Below are positions 33,074 to 45,146 of a stretch of DNA of 64,000 nt, one piece after another. This DNA is from Amphibalanus amphitrite (taxonomy: Eukaryota; Arthropoda; Thecostraca; Balanomorpha; Balanidae). The stretch covers positions 62,001 to 126,000 of the forward strand of contig NW_024882736.1 in the NCBI RefSeq assembly GCF_019059575.1, given 5' to 3'. The position numbers and the translations under genes are program-made. Position 1 is the stretch's first letter. Each line of letters opens with the position of its first letter. The notes beneath the pieces are model-generated. The model made no database searches. It had not been told where the DNA came from and saw only the letters and a program-made list of their open reading frames with translations.

Positions 33074-33969
33074 CCCTCGCCCGTATTGGTGTTTTTCCAG
33101 CCGCGAACGGCGAACGTATAAGGTATAACCCCTTGCCGTTTCGCTCCTGATCAAGCGAGAGCTTCGCGGAAAAAAACGAGCGTGTTGCCCGTGACGAGAG
33201 GAAGCCGATGATACCCAATTTTAAGGTCCTAGGTCATCGGTTGACCTTCCAGGTCAGGCCAATGACCCAAAAGGCGGAAAATTGGGACCTGTTAGAACGT
33301 CGTAGTGTGGCTGCTATGGGGTTTTCCGGGGTGCTGATCACGAATATCATGCTAGTTTTGATGATGATGTCTTCATTCATTTAGGCCAGGTCGGGTCAGG
33401 TCAGGTCAGGTCAACCAGTAGAGGTCCTGCCGGGTATTTGTAGTAGGTGTCAACCGCCTCTGACAGCCTCGTAACATGTTACGAAGGCACCAAAACTACT
33501 TTGTAAACGTTCATGTGGTTGCTAAATTCGAATTCAGCTCGAAAAACTGGCCTAGAAACATGTCAAACTCGAAAAAGTGAACCGAGTTCACCAAAGGTCA
33601 ATGACCTGACCTGACCTTCAGGTGACTTTGACACCCACCCTAATGCATGGGGGCAACATCATATCACATGTTTGAACGCTTGAAACGGCCTTGCTTGAAA
33701 CCACGAAAAGACTGCAAACCAAGCTGCAAACGCGCTGCTAATGCGAGCCGACATACGCTGAATCGCGGTTCCGGCCAAACATGGTCTCGAAAAGTAGGTC
33801 ACAGGTCAAAGGTTATTTGCGTCAGGGTCATGAAATTTTCAGGGTAGGTGTAAAATTGATCAACGCGAGGATACTAAACGTTACGTCGTGATCGGCCGCT
33901 TTTTACGCGAGTTATTCGCGAAAAACCGAGGGGAGTCCGTTCGACCCCCCCCCCCCTAAAGGGCGAGGG
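33074..33969. mobile_element. TTAA-type (piggyBac-like) non-autonomous element 1
   Basis: It begins CCCTCGCCCGTATTGG and ends GGGCGAGGG, flanked by TTGA (a decayed TTAA) and TTAA (33970-33973). Inside are GGTCAGGTCAGGTCAGGTCA (33394 on) and many further AGGTCA/TGACCT motifs. A C-run lies just inside the right end. Confidence 0.75.
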
Positions 33970-34041
33970 TTAACTCACAGTCCGAGCTCCGAACAAGTTC
34001 GGTCTTGTTTGTGAATTTGTCGGAGCATCACCTATTGTTAA

Positions 34042-35224
34042 CGCCAGACCCCTTGAGACCCTAATTTTTCGCGATTACTTTTAAATGCGTGAAGGAATTT
34101 CAACCAAGCTCAGGACATGGCCGTTTCAAGACAGGCCGAAACTTTTACAATTTAGATATTTTATCGCCATTTCAATATTTCAGGCACTTGTCATTGACTC
34201 GTAATGTTAACTGTTTTTCCATCCTGGATAGAGGCTTTCTACGTCATATGACATTAGGCTCCGCCCACGACTGCGGCATTGACCCGTGCCCATCAGCGAC
34301 CTCTGTACAAACGACACCCCTGCCATCTGTGAAGGACTATGAATTTCGCTGACGCTTCACGTGCTATGAGTCAATTGCAGCAGACGGTCAAGTAAATGTT
34401 AGGCTCTTGTTGACTCTTGTATATAGGACCAAGAGGACCATCACTCCTCAACCTACTACTCAGTCGTGCTTCGAACAAACGTTAACGATTCCTAACAAAT
34501 ACGATTTTCGATGTAGGGTATCTGTTTGAAATACGAGCGAGCCGTATGATGTGAAGCTCAGGCAATTAACTATTATTGCGTTGTTCGATGGTTGCATAGC
34601 GATGTACAAATCGGTAGCTACTTGGTGACATCCGACATCCCATTATCGCATTATCTGCAACGCCATAGGCTTTAAATACAGGTGAATATTTCCTAACCTT
34701 ATGTCAGTTATATGCCATCTGCCCGTCATATGCAGCTTATATAAATAAATTAAAAAAATATCAGCGAACATATCAGCATTGTAGAAGCAATGCGCATTGA
34801 GCATTTATGACTCCTTAGTCATCATGTCGCTCTCTGGGCACTGTCAGCCAAGACGCTACGCACAACTCCGCCGGCTTTCGGCACCGCTCGACCGTCGCCC
34901 GTCCCCGCTCCCCGCCACAGCGAGAGTGACCGCGCGCCGGCCCGAAACCGCCGCAGGCCAAGACCACAGAGGCGGGGCTTAGCTGTGACGTCATAACGTA
35001 TCACAGACTGACTGGTGATAGCCTCTACACACCGGATGAAAATCTTGCTCGAAATTTAACATTACGAGTCAATGACAAGTGCCTGAAATATTGAAATGGC
35101 GATAAAATATCTAAATTGTAAAAGTTTCGGCCTGTCTTGAAACGGCCATGTCCTGAGCTTGATTGAAATTCCTTCACGCATTTAAAAGTAATCGCGAAAA
35201 ATTAGGGTCTCAAGGGGTCTGGCG
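34042..35224. mobile_element. TTAA-flanked element with ~170-bp inverted arms
   Basis: CGCCAGACCCCTTGAGACCC opens the left arm and its complement closes the right; TTAA is on both sides (34038-34041, 35225-35228). Arms span 34042-34210 and 35054-35224. Unlike the CCCTCG family it lacks G-runs and dense AGGTCA motifs. No transposase frame is visible. Confidence 0.78.
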
Positions 35225-35788
35225 TTAACAGTAAATCTAGTAGAGATGATGGTGGGAAACTAGGCTTTTAAGGAGGGAAGGGAGTCGGTGACGGTCAGGG
35301 GCACTACAAGTAGAGCAATCATAAGCTGGTGACAGGGCTGACATACCATGTTTTGATAGCATGACTGAAACAGACTTTTTGGGTAGCCAGGAAATCGCAT
35401 GCGAGAGCCTATTGAAATTCTTACATCGGCCTTTATATGCACCAGTCGTATACAGGTGCGGGATTTGGCATACGATTTCCAGACAATCGAAAGACTGTTT
35501 GGAGCCAACGAAGGAAGGAATGAGTGAGTACCTACTAAGTTGAAGGCATTAATTTGGTTCAAAATGATGATGCAGATAACTTAGTTATTTAAATCTAAAT
35601 ATCTTATGACGAGAGTGATTGGCATTTTTGGTATGCAGTGTTATTCATTGAAAACAGGTTGGAGCGTTTAAGTCTTTAATTTAGTGGTCGCCGCTTACTA
35701 ATCATGCGGCATACACGCCGCACATAACCGCCAATGCCGCAACACAGCTTAGATTTCGAAGTAAGCATTTAGTCTCACCCCACACACG

Positions 35789-36437
35789 GCGCCCTCACCC
35801 TAACGCCGGCCCCCGCCGACTGACCCACTCGCCGCGCCGGGTGCCGCGACCTGACCCAATGTCACTGCCGTAGCCTGCGCATTAGAATCGGGGCTGGAAT
35901 CCGGGGGCTCGGCCTGCCGGCCGCCTCTGGAACAGGAGACTTTTTTGTAGACCTTGTGACAAGGTAGTGTGCATGCAGAGCACACCAATCACCTTCGGAC
36001 TGGACGAAAGCCGCGGAGTACTGCACAAAAGGTCTCACCAAAGATTGCAGGCGTGCCATATAAGCGGCCTACATCACTGCACAAGGAGACGCCCTGAATA
36101 CTTCAGCTGGTTCTGTCCGACTTGCAAGCCCACTAGCCGTTTCATCGCCAACTAACGCTCGATCATGACCCTGACCTTGTCCAATGTAGCAACATTTGCG
36201 GCTACTAGCACTCCGTTTTCATGGTTGCTGATTAGCAGGTTCGGGAGTGTCGGCTTGCGAACTGCACTAGCAGACGCCCACACCTACCATCCAGTAGGAT
36301 CCAGAATATCGTTAAGTAGGAAAAATGATTGGACGGTAATCGTGGCGCTTTTGATCAGTGGCTGAATGACAGCGACATCTATAAATCAGACTGCAGAGCC
36401 TGCACTGTAAACCAAATCTACAAGTTGGCTCCTTGTT
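35789..36437. other. Unassigned stretch with possible degraded zinc-finger coding
   Basis: GC-rich to ~35930. A plus-strand piece near 36097-36130 reads YFSWFCPTCK, like the end of a PHD finger in LINE ORF1 proteins, but the upstream Cys/His ligands are not in a consistent frame. I leave it uncalled. Confidence 0.2.
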
Positions 36438-36780
36438 ACAAGTTTGGTTCCAATTCGCATACGCGTCACCTTGTCGATTCACCAGCCCCAGGCTTGTTGG
36501 CTAACAAACTAACAGTTTGTCTACAAGTTTGGTTCTAATTCGCATAGGCGTCACCTTGTCGATTCACCAGCCCCAGGCTTGTTGGCCAACAAACTAACAG
36601 TTTGTCTACAAGTTTGGTTCCAATTCGCATAGGCGTCACCTTGTCGATTCACCAACCCCAGGCGTGTTGGCCAATAAACTAACAGTTTGTCTACAAGTTT
36701 GGTTCCAATTCGCATAGGCGTCACCTTGTTGAGTACTAGTCTGGGCCTTGTGAACCTACCAACTTCTGGATAGGCATAGC
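36438..36780. repeat. 85-bp tandem repeat, about four copies
   Basis: ACAAGTTTGGTTCCAATTCG recurs at 36438, 36523, 36608 and 36693, a period of 85 bp. Each unit contains GTCACCTTGTCGATTCACCA and TTGTTGGCCAACAAACTAAC-like segments; the last unit is degraded. Confidence 0.88.
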
Positions 36781-37875
36781 CGTTTCCTTGTCGGTTCAAC
36801 AACCCCTGGTTTGTTGATGAACTAGCCTTTGACTGGGCATTGCTAGTTTACAAATTGTCAACAAGTAAGTGTACTAACGCTCAGTTCGAACTTGTTCTTC
36901 CTTACAATCGCTTTGTTTGCGTTGATAACCTTAAGAACTTACGATTCGCGTTCGTTTTCAATTGCCACGATACTGATTCAGGAAATATTTTCTATACGGA
37001 CAGGTCATTTTTTGGCTGGAAGTGGTGCACAAAATCATGACTGGCATCAGTTATTGCTCAAAGGCTTGCGCTGACAAGAAACGAAATACTGATGGGTTAT
37101 ATAATCGATGAATGCATACACCACATCCATTCGGAAGTTTCTGGAATCATTAGTATTTATTACGGTCACGTACCTACATCACGTAGTATGTAATTAATAC
37201 TATTGACTGGAGACAATTCCAAGTGCATATTTTCGAATGGATGTGGTAAATGCATGAGGTATAAGGTATACCTATCGTGCACCGTCAGCATATAAGTCTT
37301 TGAAGCAAGAACTGCTGCGTATGTGGAAGAACATGGTTTTGTGCATCGCATCAAGCCAGAAGTATAACATGCCCGTATGACGAATATTTCCACATTGACC
37401 ATAACAATCATGGCAGTTGCACGATCACGCAGATAATTCGAATAAAGCATGATCGCCAACCAGATTAGCTTTTACAGCCCATATATGTCCATCAGTTAAG
37501 TTAAAAATACAAAGAGTTGAATTAAAGGCAAATAAATGTATTTATATATAAAAAACACCGACCGCAAAACATCTGCTCACATGTGCATGCAAAGGTCTGG
37601 CCCACTTACATTGCGCGCGCAGGGGAAGGGAGGCGTCTCGACCGCGGGTATAGGCACGATTAGTGCGTCCCGCAGGCCAGAGCGGGCCTCACTCACAGCA
37701 CGAACACCACAGTTCACAGATTTCACTTTTTACTGCACAAATGCTGGAACAGCCCTCGTCGCTGATCCATGCTGCACGGCGGCCGCGCGACAACTGCTGG
37801 TTTGAACGGTTTGAAACCGCCGCGCCGGGGCCGGACGGCGACCGCTGATTGGTCCGCCAAGTCTGACGTCACGGG
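36781..37875. other. Unassigned non-coding stretch
   Basis: I see no supported gene. A short inverted pair (ACCACATCCATTCG near 37125 and CGAATGGATGTGGT near 37233) may mark small-element ends. Confidence 0.35.
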
Positions 37876-38605
37876 CGCAGCTGACCATGTGTATACGCAA
37901 CCGAAGTGTGACGTCATGACTACTGGCTGGGGCACAATCAGCTGACGGCCCTGTGTTAAAGCAATGGGACGAAGTTTTATCAGCTTTTTTAGAACAAACT
38001 GGACCTAGTTAGATAGTTTGGGGGCCAGTTTCTAGGTGAACTGAGTATATTCTATTTTTCTACGCCCAAAAAATGCTATGTTTCAAAGCGGAAAGGACCG
38101 AATTTCGCGAAATTGTTACGGGCGGCGAACTTGACGCACCAAATACATGACCTTGAGATGCGAACTGTGACAGCGTCGGGAGGATTTTGATGCGTAAGGT
38201 TTGACACATTTGAGTTTGATCTGGATAAATATTTTTTATTTGTAAAAAGCAAAGGAGAAAATTCACCATATAAGTTATTTTGAAAATCTTTTTTATTTTA
38301 AATCCATTATTTTAAACCTCTTGATCTAAAATGTTTTGTATTTCTGCGTCAATTTCGCCGCCAATTAGGTTTTCACGAAATTTTGTGCTTTGCGTTGTTA
38401 GATTTTGCGATATTTTTTCATAGAAAAATAGATCATACATCGTTGTCCTAAATTCAGCTACTAAAACTATCTAACTAGGTCCAGTTTTCTTGGGAAAGAT
38501 CGGCAAAATATTGCCCCATTGCTTTAGCACGGGGCCGTCAGCTGATTATGCCCCAGCCACTTATCGTGACGTCACGACTTCGGTTGCGTATGCTGACCAG
38601 CTGAC
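37876..38605. mobile_element. TIR element with ~140-bp arms
   Basis: The left arm (37876-38022) and right arm (38458-38605) are inverted copies sharing ATACGCAACCGAAG, GGCTGGGGCA, CAGCTGACGGCCC and CTAACTAGGTCCAGTTT. The core is AT-rich. The outer ends are blurred (GCAGCTGACC versus CAGCTGGTCAGC) and no target duplication is clear. Confidence 0.65.
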
Positions 38606-39500
38606 CAGTACAAGTTAGGCGCCGGTTAAATAACCATGCGGCAACAAGTTTCCAAAACTGGTTAAGAAACAAACGTTGAAACAAATGTAGAGTTGGTCTG
38701 GATACTGAGAAGTTGGTGTGCATAGTAACTATTGACTCGTAGTTGTCATCTGACAAGCAATGCACCAGACAACGGCTTGTTTGAAAAGTATCAGTTGGTA
38801 AACATACCAAGAGATGATTGGTTATATTACACAAGACTTGTCAATTTGGTTTACAGTGTGAGTCTGAGTTAAGCTTACAAAAATCGCCCATGAAAAAATC
38901 GCCCTTCGCTCGCCCGCCGCGATGCGGGCGGTTCTTTTTTTTTGCGTCGTTTTTGGTATTAAGTTTATTTTCGGTTGGCGGCGGCCGGGCGCTTTTTTGC
39001 GTTTTTTTGCGTTTAGCGGCGTGCGGCAAGGCCTCGTCTAACATGTTAACGGGGGGGGGGGCAAACCCCCGCAGTCATCGGCCTGCCCTCCCCCCCCCCC
39101 CCAGTCAGGGCAAAAAGCCACTACTGGGGGAGCCGGCAATAGCCAAAAGGCAAACGAATTTTTAGTTCGAGGCGTCAGTGCACATAAAAGCAAATGTGTA
39201 AACGGAACATGGATGCAATGTGAACACTTTGATACCTACCCGATTACTTAGGCCTGTTATCAATTGTTTATTTTGTTTACCTGACCTGAACCTTTTTTTC
39301 GCTCAGCAATACGTTACATTTCGTCTTTTCAGGCGCCCAACTCCGTGTCTCGGACATTCTTTTTTATAAATTTAGTCCGGACCTTTTGAATGGAAGGATT
39401 CACAAGGACAAAGCTCCCGCTAAGCAGAGCTTGTTGCGTTGGCCCTGCCCTCTACCCTCCGATCGCGCAATTCCTGATCTATGGCAGAAGTTAGAGCCCA
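38606..39500. other. Transposon debris with G-run and C-run tracts
   Basis: 38880-39160 has TTTTTTGCGTTTAGCGGCG-type sequence like 44940-45050, then G and C runs after GTTAAC at ~39047, as in the TTAA family. No whole element can be delimited. Confidence 0.35.
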
Positions 39501-39695
39501 AAGTTTAACGTATATGCACATAGCCGCGCACGGCCGGTCCCCTCACTGACTTCGACTGACTACGACCTGCCACCAACCGCAACCATACTCGCCAGGAGGA
39601 AACATCGAGCGACTCTGTCGCGCTTCGAACCCGGACTGTTATAACCGGGACGCGTGCCCTCACCACGCGGAGTCCAACGCTCTACCGACAAAAAT
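39500..39695 (-). mobile_element. tRNA-related SINE-like sequence
   Basis: On the minus strand GTCGGTAGAGCGTTGGACTC (39689-39670) resembles an A box with anticodon arm, and GGTTCGAAGC (39631-39622) a B box of RNA polymerase III promoters. The region downstream on that strand would be the SINE body. Acceptor-stem pairing is poor, so it is not a working tRNA. Confidence 0.4.
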
Positions 39696-39699
39696 TTCT

Positions 39700-41010
39700 C
39701 CTTTACGTATCAATCTGTTGTTTCTGTCCTCGGGGCGTCAATCTGTTGTTTTTGCCTATCGTCGTCCTCACTATTCGGCGTCCAATCCAACTTCTGGCTG
39801 GACGGTCACCGGTGTGCGGCTAGAGTAGCTCCTAATCGTAATGAAGCAGGCTCCCGTGGTGGTCGTACGTAGGCGCAGATTGGTGGTCTGTCTATGGGAA
39901 CGGGTACTGACAGCTGGATTATGTATCTAAAGAAGTCGGCGTGGAGTCCCGGTGGGCAAATGCCAGCCACTTAGGGTCCCAACGGGCCTCAAATTGCACT
40001 TCTACACGAGAAATCTTCATTTTTTGTTTAGTTTATAGCCTCTGACGACCTTAAGGTTGTGTCGGAGATCCACGGTGATTACGGAGAATCCACCTGAGAA
40101 GCCATCATCTCCAAGTTGATACATAGGCATTACACTAGTCTGAGGGGGCCCTAGTGGGAAAATACTGTCTCCACTCAGATTGACCCTTAAAGCCTGGTAT
40201 GGATCATATAAAACCAGTGTGGGCTACCATAGAGGCCGGCGTGGGTCCAGAAGCTGGCATGAGCTCAGAGTCAAGCGCTCAGTCCAGTATTAGTAAGTCT
40301 ATTAGTCAGTCTATTAGTAAAGTAATCTTGGCTCAGTCTATGCGTGTGGGCCCCCGACATAAGGCTCGGCATGCAAATTCCTTGGACAAGCCACAAGGCG
40401 ACAGGCCACTCAAACAAACGCTCAACACCGATAAGTGTGATTATTACTGTCTGATGGGCAATGTGAGGAGGCTACAAGTACAATCTAATGTAAAAGCATG
40501 GGTCGGATGGCCTATTATTTTTTCCCAAGGGCGGATCCAAGGGGGGGGGCCAACGGCCCCCCCCAAGACGATCAAAGGGGGGGGCATACTATCTTTTGCC
40601 CCCCCCCAAGACATAAGTCAAGAAAACTCAAAAAAATAAACATTCTCAAAGTTCCTATGCTGAAAACTGAAATATTGCTTTGATGATTGAGTGACCTTGG
40701 GGCAAACGTGAAAAACTCTGCCAACCAGAGTCAAAATGGCCTGTGCCGGCGAAGGTTAACATGTAGGAGAAAGTGACGGGATATCACATTGTTATTCGCA
40801 TTCATAGGCACGTGTTCTGTATTGTGTACTGGTTGGTTTTAATTGCAAATTTGTTGGAAAGTAAGATTGTCATTAGGCACTTTTTTTTAAAGAAAAAGGT
40901 ATTTTCAACGTTTGCCATGGCCAAATGTGTGATTCTTGTCAGAAAACTGAGAAATGATCATAACAACACTGAGTATAATCAACTTCAGCTTGAGAGATTT
41001 CAGAAGCTTC
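39700..41010. other. Fragments of DNA transposons
   Basis: 40140-40350 resembles the GGCCCTCAGAG satellite of 10980-12060 in composition. 40520-40610 has paired G-run and C-run tracts next to GGCGGATCC. 40736-40755 is a lone right end of the TTAA family (CCGGCGAAGG|TTAA). No gene is supported. Confidence 0.35.
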
Positions 41011-41014
41011 TTAA

Positions 41015-41933
41015 CCCGGCAGTTGCTGGGGTATTTCGCCACCCACCGTTTGCTGGGGGGGGGGGCGTTAAACGCCCCCAGCCGATAACTCGAGAACCAA
41101 TAGGCGCAGCGAAACGCACGAGGCGGCAAACGAAAGAACGCGACGAGACGCTTCAGATGAGTACTTTAAAGTTGAATTTTGAGGTCACAGGTGGGGTCAA
41201 GGTCAGGTCAAACACCTGAAATCGGGCTTTCAGTAGCATGGACTTCAGGACTTCGCAATTGGCGCCTCTCGTCATAAACTCTGTCAAAACGGTGCACAAT
41301 CCATCATATAAGGCCTACAAGAGTGTCAGCTCCATGTAAAGGTCAGTCAAGCATAGGTCAGGGTCAAGGTCAGGTCAACCGGGTAGGCAAATATCCCCGA
41401 AAATCAAAACTGGTATTCGCAGCCTGTGACACATGTTTTATGGGTAATTTGAGGCGTAGAACACGATGGTGACATTCATTTTATCATATGTGTACGTGTT
41501 TGGCTCAAAAAGTTAAATTTAAAAAATGCATGTATCATGGTGGTGAAGTAGTCACGAGAAATTGCCGAGATTCAGTTCAAGATTTTGGAAAATGCGGAAC
41601 GATAATCAATAATCGAAGATAGCCATTTGATTGTTCATGGTATTGGCAGTCTAATGGCGTTTACGGCATGTCTGTATGTCTATTCTGTGATTTTATATGA
41701 TTTTTTGAACATATGCCGTTTTTGGTCGAAAACTCAGAAATCATGACGTCACTAAAACCTCGATATCTCTAAAATTTTCCAATCGATTTTTTTGAAACTT
41801 TGTCACAATAAACTTCAATCAATTCTCTACAGGTACCCAAAATTTGGCGCGCCTACGGCGCGACGTTTTTATGCTATGGCCCGGCGAAAAAAGTGGGGGC
41901 GTTTAACGCCCCCCCCCCCCAGCAACTCGCGGG
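41015..41933. mobile_element. TTAA-type element 2
   Basis: TTAA flanks at 41011-41014 and 41934-41937. Ends CCCGGCAGTTGCTGGGG and CCCCAGCAACTCGCGGG are imperfect inverses. Next to each end is a G-run/C-run hairpin with GCGTTAAACGC or GCGTTTAACGC at its tip. AGGTCA motifs cluster at 41180-41380. Its right end resembles the outer arms of the fold-back elements in the tandem units. Confidence 0.8.
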
Positions 41934-42018
41934 TTAATAGCTGAAGCTTCTTCATAGTTCATTAACACTATTAAAACAGGAGCTTTCTTGTCTCATGCCT
42001 GAATGTATATGGATTTAA

Positions 42019-42886
42019 ACCTCGCCCGTATTGGCGTTTTGTCAGCCGCGAACGTATAGGGTGGGGGGGGGGGGCGTTGCCCCCATTGCCGTTTGGCCGC
42101 TGATCGAGCTAGAGCTTCGCGAAAAAAAAAAAAAACGAGCGTGCTGCCCGTGACGAGAGGAAGACGATGATGCCCAATTTAAGGTCCTAGGTCATTGGTT
42201 CATGGTTGACCTTCCAGGTCAGGTCAATGACCCAAAAGTCGGGAAAATTGGGACCTGTTAGAGCGTCGTAAGTGTGGCTGAGCTTTTCCGGGATGCTGAT
42301 CACGAATATCGTGTTAGTGTTGATCCCAGAAGATGTCTTCATGCATTTAGGCCAGGTCGGGTCAGGTCAACCAGTAGTGGTCCTGCTGGGTATCCGTAGT
42401 ACGTGTCAACTGCCTCTGACAGCTTCGTAACATGTTACGAAGGCACTTAAAGTACTTCGTAAATGTTCAAATGGTTGCTGAATTCGAGATCAGCTCCAAA
42501 AACTAGCCTAGAAACATGTAAAACTCGAAAAAGTGAACTGAGGTCATCAAAGGTCAATGACCTGACGTGACCTTCAGGTGACCTTCACACCCATCCAAAT
42601 GCATGGGACAAACATCATATCACATGTTTGAACGCTTGAAACCACGAAAAGACTGCAAACGCGCGGCTAATGCGAGCCAACATACGCCGAATCGCGATCC
42701 CGGCCAAACATGGTCTCGAGAAATAGGTCACAGGTCAAAGGTCACTTGGGTAAGGGTAATTAAAATTTCAGGGTAGATGCAAAGATTACTGAAAGTTTCG
42801 TCGCCATTAGCCGTTTTTACGCGAGTTATTCGCGAAAAATCGAGGGGGGTGGGGTCTGTTCGATCCCTGCCCCTATACGGGTAGGG
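42019..42886. mobile_element. TTAA-type element 3
   Basis: TTAA at 42015-42018 and 42887-42890; ends ACCTCGCCCGTATTGG and TACGGGTAGGG. It is a close relative of element 1, sharing GAACGTATA, CGAGCGTG-TGCCCGTGACGAGAGGAAG and AGGTCAGGTCA blocks in the same order. Confidence 0.78.
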
Positions 42887-43005
42887 TTAACAGAGGAAGA
42901 CACAATTTCCCCTTACCTGTACTTGTTTTTGAAGTGTTTCAAGCGTCATTTTGAGAAGGTACTTTATTCAGTTAGGGGGTGCATGTGCACCCCCAGAACC
43001 CTTAA

Positions 43006-44035
43006 CCCTCGCCGGACCTATTGGTTTTCTACATACGCGCCGGCCGAGGGGGAGGGCGGGTACGACCCCCCCCCTCGCCGTTTCGCCCCTGGTGGAGCTA
43101 GCGCGTCGCGGAAAAAACGAGCGTGTGCGCCGTTACGAGACGCAGAGATTGGTACCCGATTTTAAGGTCCCAGGTCAACCGGTGACCTCTGAGGTCAGGT
43201 CAAGTGCCCCAAGGTACGGTTCAGTTTTTGGTGAATAAGTTCGCAACAAACGGTCGCAGAGCCGCGATTTTGGCAGCATCGTGTTCACCTCGCTCAGGCA
43301 CGTCGAATAATATACTTTTTGTCCGGGTCAGGTCAACTTGGGGTGTTGACCTCAGGTCAAGGTCAGATCAGCACCCCCAGGTCACGAAGCTGGTCGAAAG
43401 AGGTTATGTCGCATATCATTCGATTCGGCAGGTCTTTCTGAGTCCATTGGTGGCTTTCCCGACTCGCTAGCTCAATTTGATCGGGAGTTATTGACGAAAA
43501 ACTAATATGACCTTTATGACGTCATAAATGACGTCACGCAAGGTCAACATTGCAAAAGTGACGCATCTAACCTTGCAAGGAGTGCATCAAATCACGATTC
43601 TGTGTGCTTGAGATAGTTGGAGATCGTTCCCGGCGCCAGAATAGCAGTTTTCATTTTTCCCCATTGACTTATAATGGTGAGGTCACGAAAATGACCTGAC
43701 CTCATATGACCTTTAGGAAAAATCCGAGATATACAAGTTGTGAGACTCATAATGGATACTAGATCCTGCAAGTTTCAATTCCCTGTGACATCTCCTCTGG
43801 CAGTGAGGGCGTTGCGAAGTTGCGACATCTGAAGACCGTGCAGAGGTTCACTTATGACGTCATAGGTCAGTGACCTGACCTGACCCAAAAATGCGGTTGG
43901 TGTCAAAAGATGTGGCTTGAATCAAAGGTCAGGTATGCCAAGTTTCAGCTCTCTATCGCCAGCGTGTTCGGAGCTATCGCGAAAAAAACCCTATGGGGGG
44001 CGGCACCCGCCCCCCCCCCCCTCGGCCGGCGAAGG
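43006..44035. mobile_element. TTAA-type element 4
   Basis: TTAA at 43002-43005 and 44036-44039; ends CCCTCGCCGGACC and CGGCCGGCGAAGG. Twin TGACGTCA-like palindromes (43520-43540, 43855-43865) and at least ten AGGTCA/TGACCT motifs lie inside. Relatives: 31500-32213 and ~50070-50570. Confidence 0.8.
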
Positions 44036-44039
44036 TTAA

Positions 44040-45101
44040 TTAATGCTCCACCATATGTCACTAACTAAACCCACTATTTGAAGTTATACTTAATGACACA
44101 TGGGTAGTTTTCACTCAACATAGTAGGATAATTAAGCATTAAATGCAAAATTAGAGCTTGAGATTGTCCGGCATTTAGCCCAACAGGATACCTCTTCAAT
44201 CGTCCTAGCTGAACCCAGCATAAGCTCAGCTTGTCTGAACTCGGACACACCATCAACATTGCCGAGTCTGAATTTGAGCTCGACGCCGGGCCATGGGCCT
44301 GAACTTTGTGGTCATGGGCGCGGGAGCTGGGGGTCTGGGGGGCAGCCTGCCCCCACAACTCTGGGGCCGTGGGGCGCTGCCCCACAACTTTTCATAGGGC
44401 TAGGAACCGTCGGGGCAGCTTGCCCTCCCTGAATTAGCGGTTGTGGGTCACAAAGGAAAACTAAAGGGAAGAAAACATTTAAGAAAAAATCCCCCTCTTT
44501 ACCTTACTTGACAGCTCATGTGGAAGATTTAAGCCTTTATTCTACGTTACCAAAAAGGTAGTTCCTTGACTCAGCTGAGACAAAATATCTCACTTTTTGC
44601 AACTGTTTTCGTTTCGTTTTTTTTTTTCGATGAAAAGGCGAAGGGTTAAAAATAAGTGGCCTAAAACCGGTGAGAAAACTAGATTTGGGGGTACCCTAGG
44701 TTTGGCTAGTCCCAACCGGTTGCCCCCCCCCCCCCCCCAAGACGGCCGGCTGGATCCGCCCTTGTTTTTTCCTTTAGTTTTCAAAAAAAATCATGGTGTC
44801 AGGGCTGTGATGAAAAATAAGTGGTTTAAATCCGGTGAGAAAACAGGATTTGGGGGTACCTACCCTAGGTTTGGCTCCTTCAGGCTCTGCTCCCCCCCCC
44901 CCCCCCCCCAGTGAAAGTTCCTTAGACAAGGCCCTGGCGTGCGGCCGTTTTTTGCGGCTTGCGGCGGGCGGGCGTGCAATGCAATTTTTTGCGTCGGTGT
45001 TTGCGTTTTTTGCGGTGTTTGTGTTTGGCGGCGGGCGGGCGTATGCGGTGGTGTCGTTTGTATAGGCCAGGGGCGACGAATTCAATTTTGGCGTGGGGGG
45101 G
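44040..45101. other. Unassigned stretch with a duplicated module
   Basis: ATAAGTGGNNTAAANCCGGTGAGAAAAC-like modules occur at ~44653 and ~44816, each followed by GGGGTACC, CCTAGGTTTGGCT and a C-run; an inverted relative is at ~49450-49530. 44935-45060 is a GCGGGCGG/TTTTTTGCG-rich block. No gene is supported. Confidence 0.45.
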
Positions 45102-45146
45102 GGCAAGATTAGTGATGTCAATCACGGAAAATCGGAATACCGATAC

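Larger units (their letters stand above)
32828..35780. mobile_element. 2.95-kb TIR element, 8-bp CACACACG duplication, holding two nested elements
   Basis: Inverted arms of ~240 bp (32828-33069 and ~35541-35780) begin GGGTGAGACTAAATGCTTAC. CACACACG flanks both sides (32820-32827, 35781-35788). The left arm is followed at once by the nested TTAA element 33074-33969, and a second nested element lies at 34042-35224. Once these are removed only ~870 bp remain, so this is a long-armed non-autonomous element. Arm identity is imperfect, so it is old. Confidence 0.75.

Noticed and set aside
35930-36150. PHD-finger gene
   Set aside because: Only WFCPTC is convincing; the other zinc ligands are not in frame.
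36438-36780. CRISPR array
   Set aside because: An 85-bp tandem repeat without unique spacers, in a eukaryotic genome.
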